Assembly (NCBI RefSeq): GCF_030272615.1
Contig: NC_081408.1
Coordinates: forward strand, 612,441,673-612,505,672
Source of the DNA: Cryptomeria japonica
Taxonomy: Eukaryota; Streptophyta; Pinopsida; Cupressales; Cupressaceae
Direction: 5' to 3'
DNA length: 64,000 bases
The position numbers were made by a program, and so were the translations under genes. Every line of letters starts with the position of its first letter. The first letter of the stretch is position 1. A model generated the notes under the pieces. The model saw nothing but the letters and a program-made list of their open reading frames with translations, did no database searches and was not told where the DNA came from. Of this stretch, positions 47,473 to 58,845 are shown in pieces.

Positions 47473-48625
47473 TTATAATTTATAGAGCTTGAGATCTTGC
47501 CCATTGTAGGTATAAGGCATGATCATTTCATCAGCATAGCTGAGTCTGAATGCATTTTGTCCTACTACTTCGCAAATTCTGAAAGGGCCCTTCCACAATG
47601 AATCAAACTTACCATGAGCTCCTTTGGACTCTCTCCTTTTGTCCCATAGCAGCACCTCATCTCCTACTAGGAAACCTCTTGGTCGAGCTCGCATGTCAAA
47701 AATCCTTTTTACTCAGCTCTGATGTTTTGAAATCCTATCCACCAGCAATTCTCTCTCTTCTTCTAACTTTGTCAGATACATGATTCTTTTCTCCAGAGCA
47801 TTTTGAAAGAAGGAATCTTCCACTATTGTTTGCAGTTTGGTTGCTGATAACTCCAGCGACAAAGAAAGTTTCGCTCCTATGCCATACACAAGTTCAAAAG
47901 GTGCCATTCCAATGGCCCTCTTGGGTGTGGTTCTATCCACCCATAAAGCCTCATATATCTTCTCATGCCAATTCCGAGCACTCTCATCAACAAGCTTCTT
48001 CATGATGGCTATCAAATTCTCATTGCTGGATTCTGCCAAACCATTGCCTTGTGGGAAATAATCAGAAGAATGTGAGAGGGAAATCTAATGATCATAGCAA
48101 AATAAAGTCAACTCTTCAGAGGAAAAATATGATGCATTATCTGTAACAATTTTCTGGGGTACCCCAAAATGAACTAGAATGTAATCGTTGAGAAAACTAC
48201 ACACAATCTCTGAATTCACCTTTTTGGTGGGAATAGCCTCAACCCATTTAGTAAAGTAGTCGGTTGCTGTCAAAATATACATGTGACCCGCACTGCAATG
48301 CGGACTTATTGGGCCTATGAAATCGATGTCCCACTGTTTGAAAGGTTCATCCATCATGGCAGGCCTTAGAGGCAGTGCTGCTAAATGTGGTTTTTCCAGA
48401 AAACAATTGACATTTTTCACATTCTTTCACATGAATATAGGCATCCCGAAACATGTCGGGCCAATAGAAACAATTTCTTAGAATTTTGAAAGTAGTAACA
48501 GATGATGAGAATTGTCCACCACAAACCTCTCCATGATAGGCTTCCAGGAGCTTTTGCTGTTGAGGTTTATCTACACACCTAGATATGTTCCATCTAAACC
48601 CTTTTTGTATAAAATATCCTGCCAA
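47473..48625 (-). pseudogene. Giant-LTR element integrase
   Basis: In order: zinc-binding start AYHGEVCGGQF ... CEKCQ (second His replaced by Gln); core WDIDFIGPISPH (first Asp), IVTDNASYF (second Asp), a stop near 48084, then AESSNEN (Glu); then LEEERELLVDRISKHQS, a stop near 47710, and a GPY/F-type module, KFDSLWKGPFRI, at about 47560-47600. The frame shifts locally between about 48580 and 48400. No chromodomain is seen, as expected for the Athila/Tat branch rather than chromoviruses. Confidence 0.85.
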
Positions 48626-49382
48626 ATTACATTCTTTGCAGCCTTTAATTTTAAATTCCTTTGTTCTTTAGCCGACAAATGGTTTGGGCAGCTACCATAA
48701 GTTAAATAATAGGCCACATCAGAGAACCAAGCATCCTGCAATCCAACAAAAAGAGTTAATGGTAACTCTGCTTCAGTTTCCACCTCATTTTCCACTATTA
48801 ACCTGCATAGGCCCTGCCCCTTAATTATCTTCGTAGGGTGAATGTCTAAGTCATACTCCTGGACTTTCATTACCCAAGTTGCTCTCTTATTTAGCCCAAC
48901 CTTCTGTTGAGTGAAAATGCTTTTTATGGCTGAATTTGGAACAAAAACTATAGAGTGAGAATGCAGGATATAGTATCGAAACTGTTTCATAGCTTTTACA
49001 ATAGCATATGCATGCTTCTCCATAGGTGAATATTTGAGCTCATGCTTCTTGAGCGGAGTACTCATGAATGCTATAGGCATTTCAACCCCATGTTCATCCA
49101 GCTGCAACAGAATCCCAAACATAGTATGTTCTGATGCGTAACAATACAAAATGAAATCCTTCGTGAAATCTAGATTAATAAGAGTGGGCGCATTTGCAAC
49201 TGATCCATTAATTTTCTCAAAAGCATCTTTGGCCTCTTCTGTCCACTTAAAAGAATGTTGCTCACTTAGCAAGCCAACAATGTGTTTTGCAGTCTCAACA
49301 AACTCTGGAACAAATCTTCTTAAGAAATTCACTTGACCAAAGAGCGATCTTACCCCAGTCCAGCTAGAGGGTAAACTGAGAC
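48571..49382 (-). pseudogene. Degenerate gypsy RNase H following the RT
   Basis: The position and framework are those of the normal gypsy RNase H: NFLRRFVPEF, WTEEAKDAF, PIAFMSTPLKKHELKYSPME, IVKAMKQFRYYI. Catalytic residues are mostly gone: the DAS motif reads YAS, the Asp before His/Asn near IVFVPNSAI is Pro, and the final AD before LSR reads GLCRL; only the Glu of SPMEKHA remains. It probably serves as a structural connection domain, with catalysis moved to the archaeal-type RNase H at 50569-50967. Confidence 0.75.
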
Positions 49383-49383
49383 G

Positions 49384-50205
49384 CTAAATTGCATTAACCC
49401 TCTCGGGATCAATCTTGACTCCCTCCTTTGAGACAATATGTCCTAACAATTTTCCCTCCGTGACACAAAAAACTGATTTCTTAGGATTCAAAGAAATCTT
49501 GTGCTCATGGCAACGCTGCAATACTGCACTCAAATCCTGAAAATGATCTGTCCTTTTTTTTGAAAACACCGTGAGGTCATCTAGATAAACTACAATTATT
49601 CTGTCTGGGAAATCCTTGAAAGAGGAATCCATAGCCCTTTGAAAAGTGGCTCCGGCATTTATTAAACCAAAAGGCATGCGGTTGTATGCGAATGTTCCCC
49701 ATGGAGTGATGAACATTGTCTTGTGTTGCTCATGTTCTGCTACAGTAATCTGGTTGTAACCAGAAAAACCATCCAACATCGACATCATCTCTAACCTGAA
49801 CACTGTCTGTAAAATGTGATCCATATTTGGTAAGGCGTAGTTGTCCTTCAGGCTTGCTTGATTCAAATTTGGAAAATCAACACAGATACGAATCTCCCCA
49901 TTTTTCTTTCTTACGGGCACAATGTTAGCTACCTAGGTGGAATGGTGGATTGGATATATGATTCAGGCTTTAAGCATTTTTTCAACTTCCTTAGAAATTG
50001 CATCCGCCATAATGGGGTTAAAATTCCTCAATTTTTGCCTAAAAGGAGAGGCGCCTGGCTTCAGCAGAATCTGATGTTGAAAATGTCCATTTCTAAACTC
50101 CTTCAGGTCCTCATAAGACCAAGCAAAAACATCAATGTATTCCTTAAGCAGTGTGCCAAGTGCTCTCTTTTCCTCCATAGAACAACACCTGCCGATTGTC
50201 ACTTC
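49384..50205 (-). pseudogene. Giant-LTR element reverse transcriptase
   Basis: Begins near 50205 with CSMEEKRALGTLLKEYIDVF and ILLKPGASPFRQKLRNFNP. After two stops (about 49960 and 49930) it continues MPVRKKNGEIRICVDFPNLN, SMLDGFSGYNQI (catalytic Asp), RMPFGLINAGATFQRAMD, VYLDDLTVFS (catalytic YLDD), NPKKSVFCVTEGKLLGHIVS. The motifs are those of Ty3/gypsy RT with all three Asp present. A final TAG at 49381 separates it from the RNase H frame. Confidence 0.9.
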
Positions 50206-50568
50206 TTTTGGATTAGCTTCATCTCCCAAATTCATTTTCTCACAATTTCCTTTCCCATCATCCTTGGGAACTTTGTTACCTATGAATGCATCATCTCTGG
50301 TGAAAAATCTCTCTAATGTCACTAACCCCTTTGGAATTTTGTTACCTTTGAGCTGAATAAATCTTTTTGTAGGATCTACCTCTGGGTCTGGACTAAACTC
50401 TTTGCAAACATTCTCAGAGCCTTCAAAATATGACTGAGAAAATGATTGAGCACATTCTAGGAAATCTTTGATCTGTGCATCCGCATCAAAAACCTGCCAA
50501 TGATCTACATTATCGGGAACACTGGGTCTATAGATCATTTCAATCCTATATGAGTTATCTTTAAAATC

Positions 50569-50967
50569 TAGATGTGGTAATAAAAGTGAAGCTGACACGG
50601 CCAATGAATCTGCCCTACTATTTTTCTCCCTTGGAATTGCTTCAATCGAGAAGGCATCAAAGAATTCTAACTCATCCCAAACTCTATTCCTGTAATGCCT
50701 CAACCTGTCATTCTTAACCGTATAGACATTCCTCACCTGCCTAAAAATTAACTCTGCATCACCTTTGACTTTAAGCAACTTAATTCCTTTACATTTAGCC
50801 TCACTTAAACCCAATAACAATGCCTCATATTCAGCAATATTATTAGTGTTCTTAAAATCCAACTTGAAAGAAAAGGGAAAAATATTACCAGTTGGTGACA
50901 GCAAAACCACCCCTGCCCCTGAACTAGAGTTAGCGTAGCTTCCATCAAACTCCATTTTCCATATCCC
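50569..50967 (-). pseudogene. Archaeal-type RNase H placed before the RT
   Basis: Residues about 106-238 of the open frame 51282-49963: WKMEFDGSYANSSSGAGVVL (Asp 1), NNIAEYEALLLGL (Glu), KVKGDAELIFRQV (Asp 2), IPREKNSRADSLA (Asp 3). All four acidic residues of the family are present. In Tat/Ogre elements the extra RNase H is, as I remember, between RT-RNase H and integrase; here it lies between protease and RT. Confidence 0.85.
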
Positions 50968-52197
50968 ATCAAATTCATCAGCTACCTCATCCGTTTTCTT
51001 TTCACCAAGTGCAAGAACAAGATAGTTTCCAAACTCACACTCTTGAAACAGAATCTGGGCTTTGGGGTTATCTGAGGGAAAAATAGTATACTTATTTTTG
51101 GGCTCAGGTTCAAGCTTAATTTTCTGATTTCCAAGGGGAATAATGGCTTCAGACCAGTCCATTTTGATTTCACCTCCAAGATCTTTGCAAAATGTCCTAC
51201 TCAAAAGCATTCTGTAACTCGCTGGAATATCAGCAACCAGTATAGTTAATCTTACTCTTTTGTTTGGGCACGCTACCAGCACTACTTGGACGTCCTTTAC
51301 CTGACCAATAAGAGGAACCTATTTTCCATCCATTGAAAAGCATCTCCCAAACATTTTAGTGAGGGTCAAACCTAGAGATTTAGCCACAGGAGAAGGCATT
51401 ATATTGTCTGAAGGCCCTGAATCAATTATGCAATTACTTAACTTTTGGCCATTCAGGAGAAGGGAAATATAGAAAGGTTCAGGTTTCAGAATCTCAACCT
51501 CATGCCTAGACTTTGTATCATGAAAAGCACAGGGATCTGCCAGATTAGCTAATGAGCAGGGGATAGATGAAGACCTTTTTGTAGTAGCTAAATCATTATT
51601 TTCCATGCATCCATGTACTTGAGACTCCGAAAAGGAATCTCCTTTAACGTATTTGACCAGTTTATCCAACTCTTTTGGGTTAAGCTTTAAATACTCAGTG
51701 GTAGGAAGTTGAATAGTAGAGGCCTTATAGAATTCGATGGTATCAAAGGAGGAAGAAGAGGAAGAGCTCTTATGATCTTCATGGTTCCTTTGCAAAATCT
51801 TAACCTCAGGAATCTTTGAAAAACTATTACCTGGGAGATCTTTTCCTTTGAAATTGCTTCCAGAAGGATTCACAAAGGAAGAAGGCTGGGAAGTTCGTTG
51901 ATTTCTTGTTAGAATCACACATGAAGAACCTTCAAGAGTCATCAAAATGTTACTACCTTTTTCTGAATCTGACTCATATTCGAGGTAGAATGTTCCAGAG
52001 TCGCCAGGTACCTCTTGAATTCTTTCTGCTTCGGTGAACTCTCCTAATTCATCCTTTGTGTTTTGAATTTGAATGTGTCTTATCATATCAAGACATGAAA
52101 ACCCATCATGATCAGTGGTAAGATGAAATGAACACATGACACCTTTGTCAGGAGGTGCCTCTATCTGTAATCTTTGTGGAGCTGCAGGAAGTTGCAA
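50968..52197 (-). pseudogene. Giant-LTR element protease region
   Basis: The frame 52197-51319 starts with VMCSFHLTTDHDGFSC, a knuckle-like Cys/His remnant, then a Ser-rich linker, then LNGQKLSNCIIDSGPSDNIM at about 51405-51465. That is the retroviral-type aspartic protease site, with DSG and Pro in place of the usual Ala. After a TAG at 51316 the frame resumes with LVACPNKRVRLTILVADIPA and LLSRTFCKDLGG, matching the protease C-terminal fold. Confidence 0.8.
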
Positions 52198-52200
52198 CGA

Positions 52201-53123
52201 TCATCCATAGTTATATTGATTTGAAGTTCTCCTGCTTATATCTTGATAAGGTTGTGGATAAGAGTTTCCAGGCTTAGGTATCTGCCTCTTTAAAGCAATC
52301 ATATCATTGACAAGCCGCTGAACAACCGGATCAGTAGATGACGTAGAAGCCTGAGATTGTCCCTGATAAATTTGTACATCTTTCCTCCATTTGCCAGCTG
52401 TTATCAGATCATCTTCAAGTTGTATAGCCTCATTTTGTGTAGTGTCTAGGTCCGCCAGCCTACTTCTTCTGAGGTGAAATCCTATGTCAGGTGGCATGGA
52501 ATTTACGAAGAAACATCACTGATTATCTACGGTTGGTCTCTTGGCTTGAGAAATTTTGTGAATAATCTTATTATATCTTGCTACATAATCCCTCATCGGC
52601 TCATGAATTTCCTTCTTCATCTGTGTGAGTTGAGACAGTAACATGTGTTCATCATCAGTGCTTTGGAATCTTTTTTCAAAAGTGGTTTTCATCATTTGCC
52701 AGTTAGTTATGGATCCTGCTTGCAACTGGCTAAACCATTGTGCTGCCTCAGGGTTTGGACAAAAAGCCTAACAGCCACGTCCTCATATTGAACTACTAGG
52801 ATTCTAGTTGCTACATTAAAAGAGTTCAAATGCTCTTCAATTGAAACTTTCCCATCACCTTTATATTTTGGTAAAACATCCTTTGCTCCTTTTGGTAGTG
52901 GATTATGGGTTGCGAGAGCAAGAGGTCCAACAGCCGCACCCCAAGGTTGAGCCATAATGAACACTGGATGAATGGTCACAAGAGGAGGGGCTTGAATTTT
53001 AGTAAGTGTTAGTGCTTGCCAAGGGGAAGAAGAAGATAGAGGGGTAACTCTGACAGGAGATGAAGGTCTGCTTTTGGCCTTCCTTCTAGGAGTAAAACTT
53101 GGGGCAAATGACAGATTTTGCAA
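52201..53123 (-). pseudogene. Giant-LTR element gag
   Basis: Start region PLPKGAKDVLPKYKGDGKVS and IEEHLNSFNVATRI at about 52800-52890, then after a frame change VKTTFEKRF-like sequence (WQMMKTTFEKRFQS), LLSQLTQMKKEIHEPMRDYV and NKIIHKI, the retrotransposon gag domain. Stops at about 52513 and 52198 and the frameshift near 52740 break it. It lies 240 bp inside the 5' LTR, as expected. Confidence 0.8.
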
Positions 53124-53342
53124 TTCTTCAAAACAGTTATCAACCAGTCCTTCTCTTCTTTGTGCTCTGGTATATGGATGAGAATCTAGGGTGATTACTC
53201 GTAGGAAAACTAAACTACTTCAAACAAGACTCAATCTCAATAGTCTTCCTGAACTCAAAGCAATTTTGCCAATTTGAGTTCACTTTTGTTATGTCTATGG
53301 CATACCAGTCTACTAAAAAATTGGTTTTCTCTTTGTTTCGCT

Positions 53343-53362
53343 CCCCAGTAGAGTCGCCAAAA
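53343..53362 (-). other. Primer binding site, Ogre-like
   Basis: On the minus strand TTTGGCGACTCTACTGGGGA follows the LTR end closely. It resembles the tRNA-Arg-type site I recall for Ogre/Tat elements and fixes the minus orientation. Confidence 0.75.
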
Positions 53363-54301
53363 ATTTGTTAGTGAATAGATTTTCTCTTTGTTTTCAAATG
53401 ATTAATCTTAAACTCTGTTGCCTTATTCTGAGAACAAACGATTCACTGAATAGTTGGGTAAGTGTTGTTCAAATCACTTCCCTCTGAATTTTTGCATAGG
53501 TGCAACTCCCTATCTTGGTTTTTCATGAAATGTGTTTTATTTTTATTTATATCTAAATGAAAGATTTTAACCAAAAAGCGTGTAAGGCCACCTATTTCAT
53601 TCTTGGATGAAAGGCTGCAACTTTTCTCATGTCTCATAAACAATGAAAGCTATTTCCTTAATTTTCAAAACATATAACTACAACAACTGAAACAAAGTTC
53701 AATATACTTCTTCCACCTAACCCAATAAAAGATGAACAGATTCAAGGAAAATAAATCGGTCCTCAATCATGAATCTTTTCTAGAGTAAACAACACATTCA
53801 AAGGAAAGAACATTAGAGGAATAATGAAATACTGCAATGAAATGATCAATTAATGTTACTTGATCGGATGAACATATGCAAAGACATGTTATCTATTCGG
53901 ATTCAAAATACATAGATCTTTCTTCTCCCCAAAAACAATATGATTAGATTTCATATATATATCCTTATGCAACAAAGGCACAAAAATACATCTGCCAATC
54001 TTTTCAAAAATAGATCTCAACCATCTGATTCTTCCTTTGATTAAGAACAAAAAATACCAAAACCCAAAAACTTCAGTCGAAGTTCATAGAATTAGTTACT
54101 AAAATCTAACCCTTCTACCATCTATTTTACTTAATTTATAGTCTAAACGGGGGAGGTCTCCCTGAAAACTCGACCACTCCCCGATAAAATAGTTATGAAA
54201 CCAACAGAAAGTATTTTGGGACAGTTGTCCCGAAGTTTTTGCATAACTATAAGAAATGTTTTTAAAAATAAAGAAAACTAGCCCTAAGTGGATGCACTAT
54301 G

Positions 54302-57300
54302 TCATATTCCATCATTATCATCTTCTCCGTCTTCGCAGGCGTCATGAGCAGCTGTGAGTTCCTGGATCATTGATTGGCTTGGGACTTTCATTGCATTGAG
54401 TTTCTCCTTTGCTACTTCTTTATTCCACTTGTGTTGCACCATCTTCTCTGAGTGCTTCGGTAGCTGATCATTCCCAATGAAAATCATAGATTCAATCCTA
54501 GCTACCTTGGTTATATCCTCCAGAGTGAAGCTACTCTTGACTCTGATCTTTTCCATGTTCAACCAGAAGGATTTGATTGCTTCCTATGTGCTTGACCCGC
54601 AAATTCCTAACTCCCAGTCATGATCGGGATTAACCACTTTATTATCCTTGACTATACTACTTTGCAAATCTTGGAGTTCATAGATGGAAGTTCTTGCATC
54701 CGTAATTACCAACTGAAAGGTAAGCACCCGCCACATGATAATTTTCTTCAGCATGAAAATTTGCCATTCATCAGCTACCAGCTTAATTGAATGTTTTGTC
54801 AGAAATTTGGTAGTACCATACTCTTCAATTTTGGTAAACAGAGGTAGGACATTTTGCCATTTGTGCTCTTCTTTCTCCCATGGTACAAGCTGGTTTTGAA
54901 TTTCAGAAATCAGGCTTTGTACTTCATCACACAACTTTCGGGAGTCGGTAATGTATTTTTCACCATCTTTGATTACTTGTTCAATCCACTTCTCAACCTC
55001 TTCAGCGATGCTCTTAGCCCGTTGAACTTGGTTCATCAACTTCTTGTTTTCCGGAGAAGTTGGGTCAAAATTCTCAATGGCATGGGATATTGGAATTGCT
55101 CCAAGGCAACCAATACTATCGATGAACTAAGCCAAAACACTTATGTATCTTTTAAGTTCTCTTTTCTCCCGTCCATCCTTCTCTGACCGAGTAAGCATTT
55201 TCTTCGCTGACACTTGGAAAAAATGGTTATCTGTATCCCTGCTCATCTTTCCCAACTCTACTTTTGTGATTTCAAAATCATTAGAACCGGCCTCTTTGTT
55301 CTCATCTTTCGATTTGTAAGAGGCAATTTCCACCGTCCATTTACCAGTTTCTTCGTCATTGTTCAGGTGAGAGGTGGTCTTGAACCACTTTGGCTTTGGA
55401 TTCTTCTCGGAGTACTTGGCAACCATCTCCTGAATTGGAATGGTCACATGAAGAAAGCTCCTTTTCTTGTTCATTGAGGTTGTTAACCATTTAGGAGTCG
55501 TAGCAGAATGAGTAGTTCCTTCAATCATTTTTGGTGGTGGCGTCATAGCCACAGTCACCATTTGGGAGTCCAAAGCACAAGGAACTTCACCATCCAAATC
55601 TTCAATTTCAAAGATCTGAGCCTCAAGAACGACATCTTTTACTCCCATATCCTTGACCTGGTCCATCTTCCTCTGAGTGACACTACGTGATCGAGTATGT
55701 CGAGGGGTACTGAAATCTAGAGTTGGGTTAGACCTGTGTCTAGGCTAAGCTGACTTGATTTCCTTACCTGCACAAACAGGAGCACTATTAGAAGGACATT
55801 TTGGTGAAGATATATTTCTTGTAGAAAGGGACTTGGTGCCTGGCTTCATTGCTTTCTTTTTAACCACCCATGCCATGGTTCTTTCTTGAACTCGTTTGGT
55901 TCTTAATTGTATGTCATCATTTTCCTCCTCATCCCAATTAATTGGGGGCATTTCAGTCTCTGCATGGGTTAAATACCCTAGTTCAAACAGTTGAAGATAA
56001 TCCTCTTCAAGCCCTTTAATATCTAACCTTATTTGCAAAGAGATAACCTGTTCCAGCACCAATCTCATGTTTTCTCTTTTGAAGACTTCAAGTTCATCTA
56101 AACAGTCTTCCCAGAAATCTTCTAATTGTGGCATGAGAAGATAAGGCATTAAACCAAGGCTCTGAGAAAAGCCTTTATTTTCAAACCCTTTTCTTTCAAA
56201 ATACAGAGTGAAATTAAAATTTCTAAGGTCTGCTCCTATACTTAGTGCATCAGACATTGAATTACAAGATAACACTCCCAATTGTATGGGAAAGTGACCT
56301 TCCCACTTGTCTTTCGGCTGTGCCTTTTTGATCGCTGAGGTCAGTTGCCTACATACTTCTGCTAGAACAAAACAATCAGAATAGAAATGAGGAAGCTTGA
56401 AGGGTTCCTCTTCAAAGCCTCCTACTCGTATATAGCAAAAGCATGGGAACTGGATGTAAAAACTACCGAACTTCTTAATCAAGGTCTGTGCATCATCTAA
56501 AATCCGTTTGGCCTTTGTACCCTTCAGTTCATGACACATATCACCAAGGAATGCATTGTGTACCCTTCTGAAATCTTGTAGGGCATTGTCTTTTTGCAGC
56601 ATTGGATAAAACTCATACACCGAAACATCTTCCTCAGTGAGCTGCTTGGGTATACCCATTAACTCTTTAACACAGGCTAGACAATACAAAAGATACGAGG
56701 ACATGAAGAAGTTTTGTTGAAAATGCTTGGCTAAACTCAACTACTCTCTCATTGAATCAACAATTAACTCTGCCCAGTCTAAATATTGTTTTCCTTCTAG
56801 AACTAATTGCACATAGCAATATATCCAATCATCAAAGCTATAAGCTTCGGCAGAACCTCTGGCTCGATGCAATAGAAGCATCACATCGTGGATATGTGGC
56901 AACATGTGGTTCTTGTTAGGATTTTTAGTTAGCCTAGAACCACCTCTTTGAGGGACCTTCAACCAGAACTTCACCACATTATTCCTGTGTCTGGCTCTAT
57001 CTGCATTAAACTCACTGATTGACTGGGCAGGAGAGAAATTAGAAACTGGTAATCCAGTATCTTGAAAATTGAAGCAATTACCTCACGGTTAATTCCAAGA
57101 AGGGTTTCGCCATTATCTGTCTTAATAGTTTCAGATACAGGGTCATATCTAACAATACACTCCCGAACCAACTCTAGACAAGGAATTGCTAGAGGAAAGG
57201 CTGTGGCTTCTAAAAGTCCACTACTCAAAATCTCTATACAAAAAGTCTTATCAACACCCTTGAACACCCTTTCTTTCAAATCTTCAAGGTTCTCTCCTTT

Positions 57301-57378
57301 CAGGTTAGTATCACTAACTATGGCTTCTGTGGACGCCAAGCTAAAGATGTCTCTAAACAAGTGCAGGGTGGACTTCAT
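54302..57378 (-). pseudogene. LTR-encoded ~1,025-codon frame, 5' LTR copy
   Basis: Homologous to 43303-46380. It starts at ATG 57378 and loses one A near 57045 (three A here, four in the sister copy), after which all pieces (56977-56741, 56740-55745, 55666-55127, 55039-54584, 54562-54302) share one frame. The breaks are stops at about 56740, 55742, 55124 and 54581, each a Gln codon in the sister copy. Where the sister has TGA near 44689, this copy reads Arg and runs on, showing that the two halves were one frame. Confidence 0.7.
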
Positions 57379-57592
57379 GATTTCAAAATAAGAAACCTAA
57401 ATTTGATTGCAGTGAAACCTTCTGTATGAGAAAAAATGCAAGGGAAAACACTGGAGAAAATAAGGAAAGACTCACCTTCACAGTTGTATAATCGGACAAC
57501 GGCTAGCAGCAAGAAAGACTCCTATCCAGGGATAACATAAACAAAAATCCAGTAGCAAGTAGCAAATGCAGAACACAAATGATTTTCATACC

Positions 57593-57883
57593 TTATTGAG
57601 AAAGGTAATGATACAGACACATTAAATGCAATGATTTCGCAATTTCATTCCAAACACGACAAATTGGTAGATTAGACCCCCGCACGCATGTATTGAATGC
57701 ATGGCAACGTACTTTAAGAAACTGCCAGTTCTCGAAACGTTTACTTATTTTGAAAAAGCCAAAGAATGACATCACTTTACAATATGGTTTTGCCTCTCCG
57801 TATTTAGCAATAAATGCACTTCTCAAAACATTAGAAACCATGGGACTCACCAACATTGAACCCGTATGAACATCTTGAACCAA
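57593..57883 (-). CDS. Short LTR frame (96 codons), 5' LTR copy
   Basis: Partner of 46595-46885, same length, start and stop, with about a dozen amino-acid differences. Function unknown. Confidence 0.3.
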   Translation of the reverse strand: MVQDVHTGSMLVSPMVSNVLRSAFIAKYGEAKPYCKVMSFFGFFKISKRFENWQFLKVRCHAFNTCVRGSNLPICRVWNEIAKSLHLMCLYHYLSQ

Positions 57884-58190
57884 CTTCTTAAGTGTTCAAG
57901 TAGTTCAAGATGTACGCCATGTCAAACTGTTGACCACTTGCCGTGTTGAACACGTTGAACATATTTGAACCCTTTGAACTTAGTTCAATAAGTTCAACAC
58001 AAATGTTATATCACTGAACAGGAAAAACTTTATTAAAGAGCCGCTGCAAAACATTTAGAAAAAATGTTAGTACGAAAAACTTTTTCTTGAACACCTTGGA
58101 ACCTATTGAACCTAAATGAAGCTGTTGAACCTAGTTCAGAATAGTTCGATGCATTCTAGAAGTTCAATCAATTGTCTGAACTTGACTTAA
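57866..58190 (-). promoter_or_regulatory. GTTCAA/TTGAAC cluster in U3, 5' LTR copy
   Basis: Same arrangement as 46867-47190. Being in the 5' LTR, this is the copy that would drive the genomic RNA. Confidence 0.5.
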
Positions 58191-58412
58191 ACGACTAGAA
58201 AAAGGATTTGAGGACGCATTAAGGACTTGAACCAAGGTAATATGGCATGAACTAGGACTCCAACATAAAAAGGAAAAGATGACCCACTCTCTCCATGAGG
58301 AATAAATGACGCGGTAACACACACATCTGCACATGATATCATTTTTATATGTACACAGATTGCTTACATGCAAATTTTTAATTTCTCATTTCTTATATGC
58401 ATGTACATGCAG

Positions 58413-58621
58413 GCTCAGTTGTAGTGCAAGGGACATATTTCAAACAAGTTAAAATTGTTCATCATGGGATTCATTTCACTGAATACCAAATTGACAAGGT
58501 ATATCAGTATAGCCACTTGGTCATTGATGTTGGCCTAATTCTTCATACAGTTCCACGTCACAGACGGTTTCAAAAGTGGAGACTAGATAGTGAAGATCAT
58601 GAGAAAATATTGTGTTATTGA
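58413..58621 (+). pseudogene. DDE-type transposase-like gene, last exon
   Basis: Acceptor CATGCAG at 58412; the split Gly codon is completed here. Reads GSVVVQGTYFKQVKIVHHG, then IHFTEYQIDKVYQYSHLVID, and ends with TGA at 58619-58621. No stops inside. It has no start of its own; an ATG at 58397 lies in the intron. Confidence 0.6.
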
Positions 58622-58788
58622 AGAGCGGTCTGAACCACTTGATGTGGTATGAACTATAATTTAGTAAACCAAAGTACATGTGGTTCAACCCATGAATTGA
58701 ATTAATACTTGATAAATTAGAACTTAACTTGTTTTGAAACTTGGATAAATTATTATTTATGTACTTTAAAGTGTTTGAATACAGTATT

Positions 58789-58845
<57 letters not shown>

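Larger units (their letters stand above)
42367..58319 (-). mobile_element. Giant-LTR gypsy element (Ogre/Tat-like), 15.95 kb, with a gene in its LTRs
   Basis: LTRs 42367-47321 and 53366-58319 (4,955 and 4,954 bp) flank 6,044 bp of gag-pol on the minus strand. The target duplication CACAC is exact (42362-42366, 58320-58324). The primer site beside the right LTR resembles the one I recall for Ogre elements. Gag, protease, archaeal-type RNase H, RT and the degenerate RNase H share one minus-strand frame, broken by single stops; integrase is mostly in that frame with a local shift. Each LTR encodes a long frame of its own. In the first ~100 aligned LTR positions I counted six differences, so it is not recent. 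It lies in intron 4 of the DDE-type gene, antisense to it. Confidence 0.93.
53366..58319 (-). repeat. 5' LTR of the giant-LTR element
   Basis: TGTTAGTGAA at its inner end and GGTAACA at its outer end (plus strand). Same internal layout as 42367-47321. Confidence 0.93.
42305..58412 (+). other. Intron 4, enlarged by a retrotransposon
   Basis: 16,108 bp now. Removing the element 42367-58319 and one CACAC leaves about 150 bp with GT...AG ends. The split Gly codon between 42304 and 58413 keeps the frame. Confidence 0.65.

Noticed and set aside
58397-58412. ATG start for a separate small gene at 58397
   Set aside because: An AG acceptor at 58412 with a phase match to 42304 explains the frame as a last exon; the ATG lies in the intron.
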